NCBI GenBank assembly: GCA_019096195.1
Contig: JAGTXK010000046.1
Span: 1 to 64,000 of the forward strand
Length of the DNA: 64,000 bases
Reading direction: 5' to 3'
Origin: Boletus sp. NGJ
Taxonomy: Eukaryota; Basidiomycota; Agaricomycetes; Boletales; Boletaceae
Shown: positions 11,586-23,554 of the stretch, in pieces
Position numbering within the stretch: the stretch's first letter is position 1
Layout of the letters: each line of letters starts with the position of its first letter
Program-made: the position numbers and the translations under genes
Notes under the pieces: generated by a model
Seen by the model: only the letters and a program-made list of their open reading frames with translations
Told to the model about the DNA's origin: nothing
Database searches by the model: none

Positions 11586-13863
11586 ATGCTCACCGAGAAC
11601 GGCGACGGGCTCGCACCACAAACGGGCCCCGACGATGAACCAAGAAAACCTTTGCCTCGAGTCCCTTCTTACATCCGACTCACCCCGCGTCGCGCTGTCG
11701 CTTCCTTCGATAACCTTGTCGCCCTCGCAAACCACCAAGAGCGCCTCAAAGAAGCCCGCAAGATAGTCTGGCGTGACAGAGGCGAGCCAGCTGTCGAGCT
11801 CACAGACGTTTGGGAATGTATCGAGCATGCTGGGCGGGGCGGCCTCCGTGCGTAGCATCCCCAATCCCTTTGCCTGTTCTGACGTATTTCTCTCAGGAGC
11901 TGGCGCCATTGCTTTCGCTATCCGAGCCAGCCTCAATCTTGTTCTAGCGATGCTCCGGTTTGGCAAGGTATCAAAGTAAGGTTTCATGTCTGCTGCGACT
12001 TGCGCCGCCTGTTCACACCACTTGCTTTCATCCAGGGAGATGCGTTTTGCGCTGATCCGCCGTGCAATCTTTGGGAAGGATTCATTTAGGTTCGCTGCCA
12101 TGTTGGGTGTGTCGTCTCGCTCCGTCTTCATGTCAATGATTTCCTAAACGCACATATCATATCTCGTTAGGTTCATTTGTTGCGCTATACAAGACGATGC
12201 TCAACGCACTTCCCATCGTCCTACCCGTCACACCATCAAGCCCTCCTTCCCCGTTCGAGGAAGACGAAGAAGACGAATCCGTTTCCGTGACCCCCGTCGA
12301 AATCCCGCTGTCCAAACGGGAACCACGGCTGTCTCTTTCTGCACAAGCGCACCAGCAGTGGGTGCAGAAGCAGACACGCCGATGGCACGCGGTGGTCGCT
12401 GGTGCTATCGCCGGTGGCGTGGCAATCATGTTCGAGAAACGGTCCCGGAGGTTGATCATTGCACAGCAGTTGTTCGTTCGGTCCGTCTTCAGTCCGCACT
12501 GCACAGTATTTCGTCTACTGAGTGTCTTGCAGTGGGCTTCAAGGGTCGTATAACGCATTCGCATCGAGGCGGGGGTTCCGTATTCCGCATGGCGACGTGC
12601 TTTTATTTTCTCTATGGTATGTCTTTCGCTCCGGGTCACCAGAATGCGGCTTGTAATTCGCTCCCAGCTGTGTTCAGATCGTATATGCCCTCTTTTCTCG
12701 GCCAGAGACACTTCCAAGATCATATACCACCTGGTGAGTGCATAATCTACGCACGCAATGTCATGCTGACCGTTTCTCAGGCTCTCAAAGGCATCTGGTG
12801 CACCTATTATAGCCATAGATATGGTGCGAGATATAAACCGCACAGGGACATTCGACGTCAGCGGCATTGATCAAATACTCGCACGAGAGGTGTGCTCATC
12901 ACCTCCCTATTAATGAGAATAATCCCAACATCATTTCTAGGACCTCGCACCTGCCAATCGAACAGCTATCTTGGCAAGAAAAGCGCTTGCAACTGCCACA
13001 CCGCCAAACTTTGGCCCACCATACCCTCCCTGCGGGGTTGTTCATCCATGGGTTGAATCCTGCATGGCAGTCCCCCTTCCACGTTTGTGGACTGTGTTCC
13101 AATGGGGATTCCCCATTTATGGGGCGTTGCATCTCATACCGTTGATGCTATTCAAGCGCAGCGCATTCCTTTCGAGTCCGTTGAGGATGCTTTGGAGAGC
13201 AGTCTGGGGCACAATCCGGAGTTCAGCATTCTTGGCGACGTTTGTGGCTGCATACCAATGTAAGCACTTGCTCGTTACTGTACATCGGGTTGTGGTCGAC
13301 GAAGTTGGTTTTAGCCTGGTTCTGCTTCAAACATAACATGCATGCTCTGTTATCGTCCCAAAGGAAAGTCGATATACCGCAGATCATATTTGCATTCTTT
13401 GGTTCCAAGTATTCCTATGCGCTGGGCGGACTGCTTGGTGGGCTGTCTCTTCTTATAGAAGAGAAGAGAAGACGAGGAGAGTTGGCGATGTATGTCTTAC
13501 CCAAGGGATTGGAGAGCGCGTGGTTAACCGCCCGAGGGAAAGGATGGGTGTTCAGGACGGGGGAGTTTGGGGAGATGATCGTGAGTCTTGATCGGCGATC
13601 ACCCTTTGTGCGAATACTAATGAAAGGCAGCTAACGGCGATTGGAATGGGTATGGTGATGGTGAGTTTCATGTGATCTGAAGTGGGCTAGTGCGGTGAAG
13701 CTCATGTGATGCGGCTATCTCCTATTTTCAGAGTACATACCAGGTACGAGAATCATCAAAGCGGTGCTTTATGTAGACTGACGTTTTTTGCGCCCAGAAC
13801 GAACCACAGCATCTTTCTGGCCTAGTCAGGCGCATATTATACCAATTCATAGGGCCCAACTAA
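11586..13863 (+). CDS. TMEM135-like multi-pass membrane protein (Tim17-like repeats)
   Basis: Homologue of TMEM135, a peroxisomal/mitochondrial membrane protein linked to lipid handling and mitochondrial dynamics in animals. About eleven exons are needed. The protein has two homologous halves, as in the animal protein. Half one has a Cys/His opening (WECIEHAGRGGLR), then RFAAMLGSFVALYKTMLNAL, WHAVVAGAIAGGVAIMFEKR and RIPHGDVLLFSL. Half two has CGVVHPWVESC, FLATFVAAYQSW, SYALGGLLGGLSLLIEEKRR and ends LYQFIGPN. Glycine-zipper patterns recur in both halves. Exons fixed by frame include 11586-11847, 11897-11975, 12036-12106 and 12171 onward. Near the 3' end, a 12-nt microexon (encoding STYQ) is required just before the last exon. 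The open frame on the opposite strand of exon 1 is a shadow. Confidence 0.85.
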
Positions 13864-14352
13864 GGTCTCCTCGTAACGCATTGAATAGGCAAAAGTATCT
13901 TAGCAAGTTGAATGGTCATCGTGGTAAATTTATGAGTCCCCAAAGCAGTTTATCGAACACATGGTGCTACTATCACCGGAAGCCACAGGTTCTAGGCTCG
14001 TCACCCGCTGCGGTCCGAATCGGATCTTTGACGCTCCATTGGGAAGCATGCATGATAAGCTCACTCCGGGTCTCTCAGATTTAGGCCGAAACCGGCTGCG
14101 TATCCACTCGTTCGCCGGGCCGGAGACGGATATGTATAGGTAACGTCGAGACACACTGGCTGCGGCTGCGGCTGCGGTATATATAATGTACTGCCGTCTC
14201 TAAACGCTAACTAAGCAGTGCAGGCCGCGTACCTTTCACGGTCCAGGTTCGGTTTTGATTCACCGAGTCAATCCCAGATACGTCTCGTGTTGCGCGTACT
14301 TTTCCAGTGGGGATAAAAGGGAGGCGAGACTTTCGCTTCTCCGTTCGTTACC
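13864..14352. other. Intergenic region with short GC-rich tandem repeat
   Basis: A short run of CTGCGG units (about 14159-14178) is followed at once by an AT-rich TATATATAATG stretch, some 170 bp before the next start codon. The AT tract could serve as a core promoter; this is inference. Confidence 0.4.
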
Positions 14353-14996
14353 ATGACGTTCGCATTCACTGGGACAAGTTCGCAAGCAGAAGACGAGGTA
14401 GCACCCAGTCAAGCAGAGGTGCATCTCTTCCTTGTCTTTACTTCATGTGGCGAAGGGCCAGCCTGTCCGTTGGCGGGAGTATGTCTAGGGGCCAAACTGA
14501 TAGATGCAAGCAGATCGAAAGCGAGATCGCGAAGCTGAAGGATGATTCGGCGAGAGATGTACAGAGACAGCTGAAACAGCAGAGGTTGGCTGCGAGAGAG
14601 GGTGTTGTGGAAGAGGTGTGTTTGAGTGACTCCCGGTCCGCCGTGTTTTGGTTGATGGTCACGGTTTTTTTTCGTGCGGTACGGAACGTTAGGACCTGAA
14701 GAAGGTGGCGGAAGACGTGGAGGAGGGTCTTGCACCAGTGTGGAAAGCTGCGGAGCAGGTGAGTGTTTATTTTGACTTGGTTGGCGCGCGGCTCGGTGGC
14801 CATATGTTGGTGGGGTTTTCGATCCTCATACTGATTGTCGGCTGTGTAGGAGGTGGAAACGATTATCAAGGACGCTGAAGCGGATGAGAAGGACGTAAGA
14901 AGGCTTGCAAAACACGGGAATGCAGAGGTAAGTCATTTCGAATATGAGGTCGCGCGATCACTGTCAACTTGTTTGTTGATTCAGGGGGGGTCATGA
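14353..14996 (+). CDS. Small coiled-coil hypothetical protein
   Basis: The function is unknown. Five short exons are proposed: MTFAFTGTSSQAEDE, then IESEIAKLKDDSARDVQRQL continuing to GVVEE, then LKKVAEDVEEGLAPVWKAAE, then VETIIKDAEADEKDVRRLA, and a last exon coding Gly-Gly-Ser before the stop at 14994-14996. All joins are phase 0 with GT..AG introns, which makes the model consistent although the product is only about 95 residues. After a short polar start the protein is almost entirely charged amphipathic helix, so a coiled coil is likely. No transmembrane segment or signal is seen. The first intron (about 116 bp) is longer than usual and may hide another small exon. Confidence 0.55.
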
Positions 14997-15851
14997 TGGA
15001 GCAGACAAATTCAGGGAATGGCGATGAGCTGATGAGTTGGCAACCTACAGAGGCGGAGACATGAGCACATCATGGCCGACGGACGGGTGAAGTATTAGGA
15101 TTGATTCATGGAGAGCCCTAGGCTCGATCTATCATAGCCACCTACTTACTGTGCATGTCTCGCGTCGAACCTTTAAGCTTTACCCGGATATTACCCACTG
15201 ATTATCACCCCCGCAACACACTGCTTAGGATCCACTCCTTGATGTTTGCCTTAGATGCTCTCCTCCGAGTCACAGCTGGCAAAAATGGAGGCGTCAGGGT
15301 CTGTTCTTGTGGCTCCTCAATCAATTACACTATTTGGCTCGGCCCGGGATTCCCCTGGTACACTGCCCCACTTGGCCAGAGAAGCGAGAGCTTCGGAAGT
15401 TCAAGTTGTCCTTTTCCCCAATCACAGTTGCTTTGGTAATTAATATCCTCACCACAGCCGTGTCAACGGACGGGCCCCTTGACACTCTTTGAACCTCAAT
15501 TCGATGTGTACCAGCATGATGACGAGAACTTCGACAAGAACACAGCTTGTAATATCGATACTTCATCAATCCAAGCTTAGCCATCACTAGCACTGTCCAA
15601 TCCGAATGCATGGCCAATATGTTGTAATTGATGCAGGCTAAAGTAACAACGTGACCCTCAATTCCGACGATTCGGAGTTTATCTTTGCCTGTCGTGAGTC
15701 CCACTCTTATTGAACATTGCACCGGTATGGGTCGGTGTTTCGGGGCAATAAATTGATCCCACGTCTTACCTTTCCAGTCTCCTTTCATCCCCTGGTGGTT
15801 TCGTCCATCTAAATAGCATTACTGATTCAGCCTTGACCCCACTTCACCCGT
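14997..15851. other. Intergenic region without supported gene
   Basis: A minus-strand frame of about 150 codons (15330-15788) has no recognisable domain and no obvious splice partner. I treat the interval as non-coding. Confidence 0.35.
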
Positions 15852-18214
15852 ATGGCTCGTACGTCTGGTAACACCCCCACACGGCTTCCCGCTTTTGTCG
15901 TCGGTGCACAACGCGCACCGCGACCGCTGGTTTCCCCAGAGCATGTGAAAGGGCACCTCCGTCTTCTCAAGACGTTCCATAACCTCAGGATCACCGTCGA
16001 GGATTGTAAAGACCGCCGGATACCCGAGTACGCAATGCAGATGGACAAAGACGCCCGTTGGCGTTGGTTTGTGCACCTCGCCGTAGAAAGGTACGTCCCT
16101 CCCTCTTCCCCCCCGCGCTGCCCCGCGTACCGACTCGGTTGGGATTGTGTCAAACGTCAAGATTCGAGCGGTGGGTCAACTCCCTGCAGTTCGTCCCCCT
16201 TGAAAAGTTCGTCACGGCACATATTCCGCCATTAGATGTCTGGATGGTGTGGCACGCCTATCTGCTCAACCCTTGGTAACCACTCGCCATGCTTCCGCTT
16301 CTTGACATGGTGGCTTAGCCGAGGTCTCACAGCTGGTATGCTGAAGATTGTGAACGTCTCGCGGTGTTGCAACAGTTGCGGTTGCTTAACACTTTCGTCG
16401 TCGGGTCGGTGGGTCCGCATTTTCTCGCACAGTGGTGGGGCAGCCGAGGCTGAGAGGTTTGGCGACAGATTAATATCGGTAAGGTCGTGAAGCTTAAACC
16501 AAGCAATACAAGAGCAGAAGATTGGCATAAAAAAACGGGGACACCTTTCAATCCGTTCGAGGCGATGACCGTAACGGGAGATACGTTTAAGCAATTGGAG
16601 TGTCCGCGGTGTCGAACCCTGGTATACGTTCGTGAGTGCGCATTGTCCGTCGGCAGCCGCATATGGTGGTTTAAGCGCTCGTCCGGCAGCATTCGTTAAT
16701 AACGACGGCACCGGGTTCGCCGAGGGAAAATTCTCAGTCATGTGTCCACTTCCTGGATGCAGGCTTAAAGTCACGCACAACAATCTCGCGGTCGCAAAGT
16801 TCGTACGCGACCTGTCAGAAGGAGATGATGAAGCACAGGAACACTTCGTTGCGTCAGTCCTGATTTGTGTATCGACGGGGGTATTTTACTTATGTTTTAC
16901 TGCGGCATGTAGTGGCAGTCTCTTCGCTCCGTCGGGAAAGCGGGATGCTCGTCATGCAAAAGTCATCAGGGACCAGTTGATGCAATCTGCTTACTTCGCT
17001 GGATTGCGTCCTTCGGCACTCAACGAGCGACTCGTGAGGCTTGACCGAATCAAGGAAATCAAGGAAATCATTGGTTACTCATTGGAGCAACTCAAAGAGG
17101 CTATATCCACTTCTTTAAGGAATTGCTCCACGGCTTCGTAAGTGTCGCCCGATTATTCTCAGGCCTGACGCAAACAGTAATTGGTCATCAGGGTGACGAG
17201 GATATTGAGCGCATATACCAATGGCAGCCCGTTTTCTATCGATCTTGTCGACGCCGTAGGTTATCCTCATCTAGGACTGCTGTTGACCCTGACCGCTGCA
17301 ACAGGTTCTTCGTCAATGCCAATTCACTGCACAGATGGATGAGTTGGGTTGGTTGAAATCAGGCGTGTTTCGCGAGACAACCAAACGCGAGATTCTGGAA
17401 CACTCAGTAATGCGATATCATGCGTACGTATTTGTCTATCACTCCACGTTACACATCTTGGACGACTCTTTTCCGCAGCTTTCTAGATCTGATGACTGCT
17501 TACCCAAACTCTATGCTTGTACCTACACTTGATATCGACCTAGTGTGGCATACGCACCAGCTCATGGCAAGTCGGTACGGCGTTGACTGCGAGATGTACG
17601 TTGGCCAATGTGTGGATCAGTAAGCACTTTCTCATTCTGGATGTCCTAAGAGCGCTTATCCTCGTCCTAGCGAACTGAGCGTCACTGAAAGTCGCCTCTG
17701 TTCTGCATTCGATGACACATGTCGCATATGGCAGGTAAGATGAACTCCAAGTCCTTCTCTAGAGTATACCTATACCTAACAACTGGCTTGTTCCCAGGCA
17801 CGCTTCCAAGGCTCGTACATGCAATGCGGATGTCCCGTCCCAGACGAGAATTCCGTGCACAAGTTTGTGCGAATCTTCCGGAATTACATTCGCTGCCACT
17901 CGCAAATCCAGGTGGACCTCCACCCGGAACATCTCCCAGCAACACACCCCAGTGCCCACAATGCCCTGCTCACCTTCGAAACTACGTGCACCGGTACGTT
18001 CGGTAAGATGCACCACACCCACGGCAAGCGAAAAGAAAATCAATCGTGCCCGTCTACTACGCATCGTCCTGAGCGGACGTATATCAAGTCCGAGCGCGCG
18101 ACGCAACTCGACTTGGATCGATTGCCGCCGATGCATTCTCCGGCGATGCCGGTGCGTTTTGAAAAGGAGTTGCCGGCCCTTCCAATCCCTTCCCCTTACA
18201 GTAAGCGTGGATAA
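15852..18214 (+). CDS. Glycine-rich-domain protein-like (GRDP, DUF1399-type)
   Basis: Member of the fungal/plant family annotated as glycine-rich domain-containing proteins; biochemical role unknown. About ten exons. Recognisable blocks: LLKTFHNLRITVEDCKDRRI, RWRWFVHLAVERFERWV (joined over an intron at about 16091-16162), the family signature PPLDVWMVWHAYLLNPW, YAEDCERLAVLQQLRLLNTF, and a zinc-ribbon-like pair (ECPRC and MCPLPGCRLK). Then come LFAPSGKRDARHAKVIRDQL, the second signature TLDIDLVWHTHQLMASRYG, and a Cys/Gly tail with MQCGCPVPDENS. The C-terminus is polar (ending PIPSPYSKRG). The repeated WH motifs are diagnostic. The splice near 16400-16550 is not fully resolved. The start is the ATG at 15852. 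Confidence 0.8.
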
Positions 18215-19209
18215 GATGCGGTACCTTCAAGATGTGTAATCCAGATGTGACTTGCCTAGTCAATCACTCCTTTGTTTCATGGCCCGGGCTTTAGAGTGTA
18301 TCGTCGGCGTTAGGGTCGCATACGCTGGGACTAATTGATTATATACACTTGTCGCACTCCATATGTACATACTATCCTACATTCATTGTGTCCATTCTCA
18401 TCCTGCTTCCTTCGTTCTCTGCGGCTGTTAGTATTCTCGCGATCGATCCGCGTCAGACCCCGTGCATCGAGTTCTCGCACCTGAGGTATCACCTTGTTCA
18501 CAGCCGAGGGTACGGGCGCAGACAATGTAGCCTACTAGCCTGGCTCGCAAGCCCACATATTGGGACATGGTTATTGCTTGCTGTTCGCAATCATGCCAAC
18601 TTGAACGATCAGGCACGACCCACCACATTATGTGAACATGGCATTAAAAAAATGGAATCAAGAGGTTCAGACTCGAGCCAGCCTGCACACCGAGGCAGCT
18701 ACGAAGCCCATTGGTGCGTGCCAACTTACAGACACTCCAAGATCTGTTTTCTTGACTTTTTGTCTCGCTTCTTGTCATTTCCTACTTGGCATTGCAGGTG
18801 TCAGTGCCATATACATAAAGTGAACAATTGTTTTGCTAATTTGTTGTTTTCTCCGTCTTCGCTCGGTATCCTTGGGGTCGTCTTCTACCAGTGGACTTCT
18901 ATGCGCGTCTGAGCGAGGAGTGGTTGGCATGACGGACGGTATGTCGCCGTTATTGATCGGGTCTCGCAAAGGTCTCAAATGCTGTCCACAATGATGCGAA
19001 CGATCCACATGTGATCGGGATTCTGATCCCCGCCGGTTTCCAAGAGGCCATCATTTGGATACATTGATGTGGCTCGGGAACAACCCGAGTCGAATGATCC
19101 GGAATCTAGGGTATCACCGGTTTTCCAGTCAAATCAACTACATAACCATGCAGGGCGGGCGCAAAAGCAATCTATATATTCAGCCGAGGCTGTTCAAATC
19201 CGCAGCTTC
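18215..19209. other. Intergenic region without supported gene
   Basis: A plus-strand frame at 18349-18912 is partly hydrophobic but has mixed composition and no domain that I recognise. The promoter of the methyltransferase gene must lie at its right end. Confidence 0.4.
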
Positions 19210-20385
19210 ATGATGGACAACCAACTCACCTCAGACCAGCCACGTTCTATCAAAACGGGCGACGTGATCCTGACGGCGACCAAGTCTGACACCTCGCCCT
19301 TATCTGCGTCATACAAACTCTCCCCGAAACAATCTGAATTCTTTAAAACTCAGATAGGGATCGAGGATGACGAAGCGCTCAAGAAGCACATCATGGAAGT
19401 GCAGGAGAGGGCATACAAGGTGGGGCTGAGTTAGCATTCCGGGTCGATGCACAAAGCGAACTGAGTGCTCGATCTGCAGGTTTGCCCGTACCGCTGTATT
19501 AGTTCACTCTCATTCCTCCAGTGAGGATTAATCGCCTTCGCCGTCGGTAGCTGTGATGCTGAAGTCCGACCAGGTTTGCAGTTACAACCTTATCAGTGTA
19601 CGAGAACATTCTCAAGCTCGGTCAAGAACGCTCGAATGCTATATTCCTAGATGTTGGTGCCTGTTGTGAGTGTTCGTGAATAATTACTCCAGTGCTAGTG
19701 GACTGACGCTGTAATGTCCACTCAGTCGGTGTAGACGGGAGGAAGGTCGCAGCGGACGGTTTCCCACTCGAGAACATCGTGAATTTTGATCTTGAGCGAG
19801 GTAGACACAACGATCTACCATGTATTAATTGACGACTGATTCCCGATCCCTTGGTACCACGCAGAGTTCTCCGATCTGGGCCATGATCTTTTCAAGACAA
19901 CACCTGCCTCCTACCCTGTTAACTCTGTCGTAGGAGATGTGCTGGATACAAACGTGTTGGGAATCGTCCCTCCGTTCGAAGAGACACCATCGAGGGAGAT
20001 ACCAAACCTTTCTACACTGACTTCACTGAACCCGCTCGCAGGACACTGTTCCGTGATCCATACGTCGCGATTCTTTCACCTGTTCGCGGAGGAGAGACAG
20101 CAATACCTGGCGCGAGCGCTCGCCGGTCTGTTGTCGTCCCAACCTGGCTCTATCATATGCGGTCAACATGTTGGTGAGCAGGAGAAGGGATTCGTGCACC
20201 TAGGATATCGAGCAGGGGAATACGAGATGTTTTGTCACTCCCCCCAATCTTGGACTGACCTCTGGGACGGCGAGGTGTTCGCCAAAGGAAAAGTTAAAGT
20301 CGACGCAAAGTTAGCGAGGGTACTAGTAGAGGCGAGTGAAGGGACGGGATATTGGCTAATGCAGTGGTCGGTGGTGAGATTGTAG
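19210..20385 (+). CDS. SAM-dependent methyltransferase-like protein
   Basis: A putative class I methyltransferase of a basidiomycete-expanded family; substrate unknown. Five or six exons. The N-terminal region reads DEALKKHIMEVQERAYKV. A later exon carries the SAM-binding motif I region (SNAIFLDVGACFGVDGRKVA) followed by NIVNFDLERG, where the Asp after motif II would contact the SAM ribose. The C-terminal exon has CSVIHTSRFFHLFAEERQQY (the family's post-sheet helix) and ends YWLMQWSVVRL. Introns lie at about 19432-19479, 19520-19580, 19668-19725 and 19801-19863. The start ATG at 19210 (next Met at 19213) is the first in frame; an earlier open stretch lacks ATG. The gene appears intact. Confidence 0.8.
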
Positions 20386-20889
20386 ATGAGACAGCCGGAG
20401 GGCGAGTGTACAGGCCCGGGGTAGTGTAGGATATCCATATTTGATCAGGGTTCTTCCGCGACGGTTAAGGGCATTGCTTCGTGAGTTGCTAACGACCGAA
20501 TGACGGCGGTGAATTTGACAAGTGACAATCATTCCTGAATCCTGACGTCTTTCTTACTACTACGACGGGTCACGGGTGCCACCAAAAGCCTCGTGCCGCC
20601 AGGTCGGTGTCGCTACTTCACCAATCAAGAAACAAGGCATGTGCACACCTTTCCACGACCAACTTTTCTGATGAGTTTCTGTAGCGTCACAAAAAAGACC
20701 ATGAACGGACATCGTGTGGTTGTGCAATCGTGAATCCTTTCTCTTGTACAGTTACTAGAGCCGCTCAGATGTTTCTATCCATCCTGGACCCCGTGAATCG
20801 TGATTATGGAGGCAGGTAACTGGACGAATCCCGGAATGTACCATCGATGGGCTTGGGTCAGGTTTAGCTGTCTAGGCTTTATCGTTCGA
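20386..20889. other. Intergenic region
   Basis: No coding potential is recognised between the methyltransferase stop and the P1-like pseudogene. Confidence 0.4.
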
Positions 20890-21219
20890 CAGGAAAAAGT
20901 GGAGCTCGCAGTCAAATATGCCGCTCTTATAACTCGCCGGCGGCGGCAACGAAATCACGGTACGTTGATGCAGAGCGTCCATGTCGGCCTCAGATCTTGT
21001 TGGGCCAACAAAATTTATCGCGACAACGATTGCTGCCGATATTCAAGCCGAGTCCATCTAGGCGTCACTCCTTGCGAAAGCCCTAGAAGGCAAGAACATA
21101 AAGGATCCGCTTTCGAACATCGGCTCTGGGAGGAGGACCAGCCGTGGGTGTTGCCCCGCCGCAGATGAAGCCAAGGAAGAAGAGAAGAAGAAGGAAGAGA
21201 ACGAGGAGTCAGTGGTATG
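20890..21219 (+). pseudogene. RPP1: Decayed 60S acidic ribosomal protein P1 copy
   Basis: The remains of a P1 stalk-protein gene are clear in two exon pieces. The first reads VELAVKYAALI, then loses frame by one extra base, after which a shifted frame gives an NEIT ending next to an intron-like GTACGT. The second piece reads ASLLAKALEGKNIKD, SNIGSG, and then the typical acidic hinge EAKEEEKKKEENEES. An in-frame TAG at 21059-21061 precedes ASLL, and the alanine/glycine hinge is frame-shifted. The start Met and the terminal MGFGLFD-type ending are not found. A retained intron argues for a DNA-level duplication and not retrocopying. A functional P1 gene must lie elsewhere. Confidence 0.8.
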
Positions 21220-21587
21220 TACTCGTCAATCACAGTTTGCGAATTCACTTTCTGGGACTGAGTCCGACTGACTGCCTTTGGGCTTTTCGATTGGCCTCCC
21301 TGTCCACTAGCTATCTTATTCACATTTATCCTCATTTTATCATGCATACACTGTGCATCAATCAAAATTCTTTGGGCCACTTGGTCTGTGCAACGAGGAT
21401 GGACCGTTGTCTCCATGTCATACGGACTCATACCGCGTTTAATTTTGTGGCGTAGGAAATCGGCATTTGCCAGACACTGACATCACTTTGTAAAAGCACG
21501 CCACTAGTCAAAGGGGCTCCAACAGCCAGCCCAATTTCCTGCACAATTACTGCGATGGTGACTCTCGGCCTGCCTTCAAACATAACC
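21220..21587. other. Region between two pseudogenes
   Basis: No homology is recognised. It may contain the eroded 5' half of the DUF2828-like gene, whose normal N-terminal region is missing. Confidence 0.3.
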
Positions 21588-23127
21588 AGGAGCAAGAGGA
21601 GTGGTCGCGCGCTCAGCGCATCGAACGGTCCCGAAACGCACATTACCGTCTCACGCAGAAGCTACTTGACAAGCGCTACCGTGCACTCTATGTGGCGGTT
21701 GCCAGGCTCTTTGCGGGTCAACTAGCAAAAGATTCTGCTGTCATGGACAAGACCACTGCTTTGCCCGCTCATGCAGATCAGGACGACCGGATGGCACTCG
21801 TCCATGCTCTTAGTCTCGCTCTGAAGTGGGCGCCAACACCAGGTCGTTCCCATGATTGTATCACAAACATCTCATCTGCGATTTGTCACCTTCTCCACGA
21901 GGCGCAAGTATTTTCTCCGGTCGCCCACAGAATCACTTTCTCTGTGGCGACGAGCTTGCCAGGATCTGAGATGCACCTGCTCCGTTATATTTATCAGAAG
22001 CACATTCTCACTCGTGGAAGGCGTTACACTTGCATTCCAGAACCTTTCATGTCGTCGAACCGTTTCCCGGGTTGTCTCCATCTGCATGGACAACAACAAA
22101 GGAAAGTTTTTCCTACATGACGAGGAGAGGTTCCTGAATTACCTCCATGACATTGAATCGGGAAAAACGCAGGTCAGTGGCGCGACACTCCTACCTCACC
22201 TTCTCGCTATGGAGGCAGTGGAAAAATACCGTCGGCAAGGTCGAGTGGTAGGCCACACGCATTCCCAGGCCAACTCCTTGCAGCGCCGGCTTGAGGAGGC
22301 TCAGATGAGTGTTGTCGATGCCCAATGGGCTACGCTCGTGGTACGCCTTCGAGAGTCGGGCCAGTTGGATAACTGTATCGCCGTCTGCGACGTGTCGGGA
22401 TCCATGGGAACCATCTCGTACGCTTCAAGAAGTCAATCCGCATTTGACGTCGAACCAATCTGGCCCAGCTCTTTCCCTCTCGCTCCTTTTTGCACGGTTG
22501 GCGAAGCCTTCCTTCAATGATTCATTCATCACCTTCTCCACATCGCCGTAGTTCGTCGTTCTCGACCGTGAATCTAAGCGCATTCCTCTCGGTGCGAGGA
22601 TTGACGAAATGAGCAGAGCAAGCTGGGGAATGAACACAGATATTAATACTGTCTTCCTCAAGCTCATTCTTCCACTTGCCGTAAAGCACAACGTCCAAAA
22701 ATCTCAGATGATCAAGTGCATCTTCGTCTTCAGTGATATGCAGTTCGATGCTGTAAACATGAGCGCTGCACCTTCCACGCCTCCAGATGCAGTAGCTGAG
22801 TGGAAGACAAACCACGACGTGATCGCAGAGGCGTACGCACAAGCTGGATATGACGTACCCGAATTGGTGTATTGGGACTTGTCCAGGGCGTGGGATGGGT
22901 ATGGTATCACTGCACCAGTGATGGGTGACAGGGAAGGGGTTGCTTTACTGAGCGGATACTCTCCATCGTTGCTCAAGGTTTTCATGGACACCGAGGAAGA
23001 GGAGGAATGGGAGGTCTTGGACAAGGATGGTCAGTCTCAACTTAAAAGGCAGTCTTTGACGCCGGAGGAGTTGATGAAGAAGACGTTGGGAAGGAAGAGC
23101 TATGACGGGCTGGTTGTGGTGGACTAA
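21588..23127 (+). pseudogene. N-terminally truncated, disrupted DUF2828 (vWA-like) protein gene
   Basis: DUF2828 proteins of fungi and plants are about 600-700 residues and end in a von Willebrand A-like region; their function is not known. The visible part starts near EEWSRAQRIERSRNAHYRL and continues LFAGQLAKDSAV, LALKWAPTPGRSHD and TCIPEPFMSSNR. The frame changes near 22065 (to VSICMDNNKGKFF), passes the vWA MIDAS-type DVSGSMG near 22400, and changes again to LSLLFARLAKPSFNDSFITF. A TAG at 22549-22551 interrupts that frame, followed without break by FVVLDRESKRIPLGARI, SRASWGMNTDIN and MIKCIFVFSDMQFD up to the stop at 23125-23127. The normal N-terminal half is absent. Introns could explain one frame change but not the TAG inside a conserved block. 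Confidence 0.75.
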
Positions 23128-23554
23128 AAGGTGACGTAGATCCGCCATGGACTCCTGTATCGTTGTAAAGATTACATATTAATGCAACCCAACCTTTATT
23201 TCAGCTCGTCAGTGCCGTTCGCTGAAGCGACTAGTAACAATTATTGATCGATGGAACTGCACATCTTGAGACATGACTGGTATTTGTATGGTATCTTCAA
23301 GTTACATGGCTGATCAGGGTACACGAATGACTCGACCTTGTCACTAACCTTGCAAGGATCCAAATAAAGAATCATCGCCTCGTCAAGAATGTGGTTAAGT
23401 TGACCATTTGACGGGATATACAAACTGGGAATCCATCAAGCTTAACTGGAAACCTTGGATAGATAGAACGAAAGAGTAGGTGCGTGAGATCGACAATGAT
23501 ATGGTAGTCTACAACTGTACAGTATCTTCTTGATGGCGAGGGGTATTGCATAGA
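23128..23554. other. Convergent intergenic region
   Basis: Lies between the end of the DUF2828 relic and the 3' end of the minus-strand Nudix gene. No feature recognised. Confidence 0.4.

Noticed and set aside
11481-12131. Long minus-strand open frame (216 codons)
   Set aside because: It overlaps plus-strand exons of the TMEM135-like gene, whose frames join by good splice sites and match a known family; the minus frame has no recognisable domain.
11586-13863. Impression that the two halves of the TMEM135-like protein are swapped relative to the animal protein
   Set aside because: Once the first exons are joined, half one has its own Cys/His opening, so the order is the same as in animals.
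18349-18912. 187-codon plus-strand open frame with hydrophobic patches as a possible membrane protein
   Set aside because: No splice context, poor composition, no similarity recognised; could be chance.
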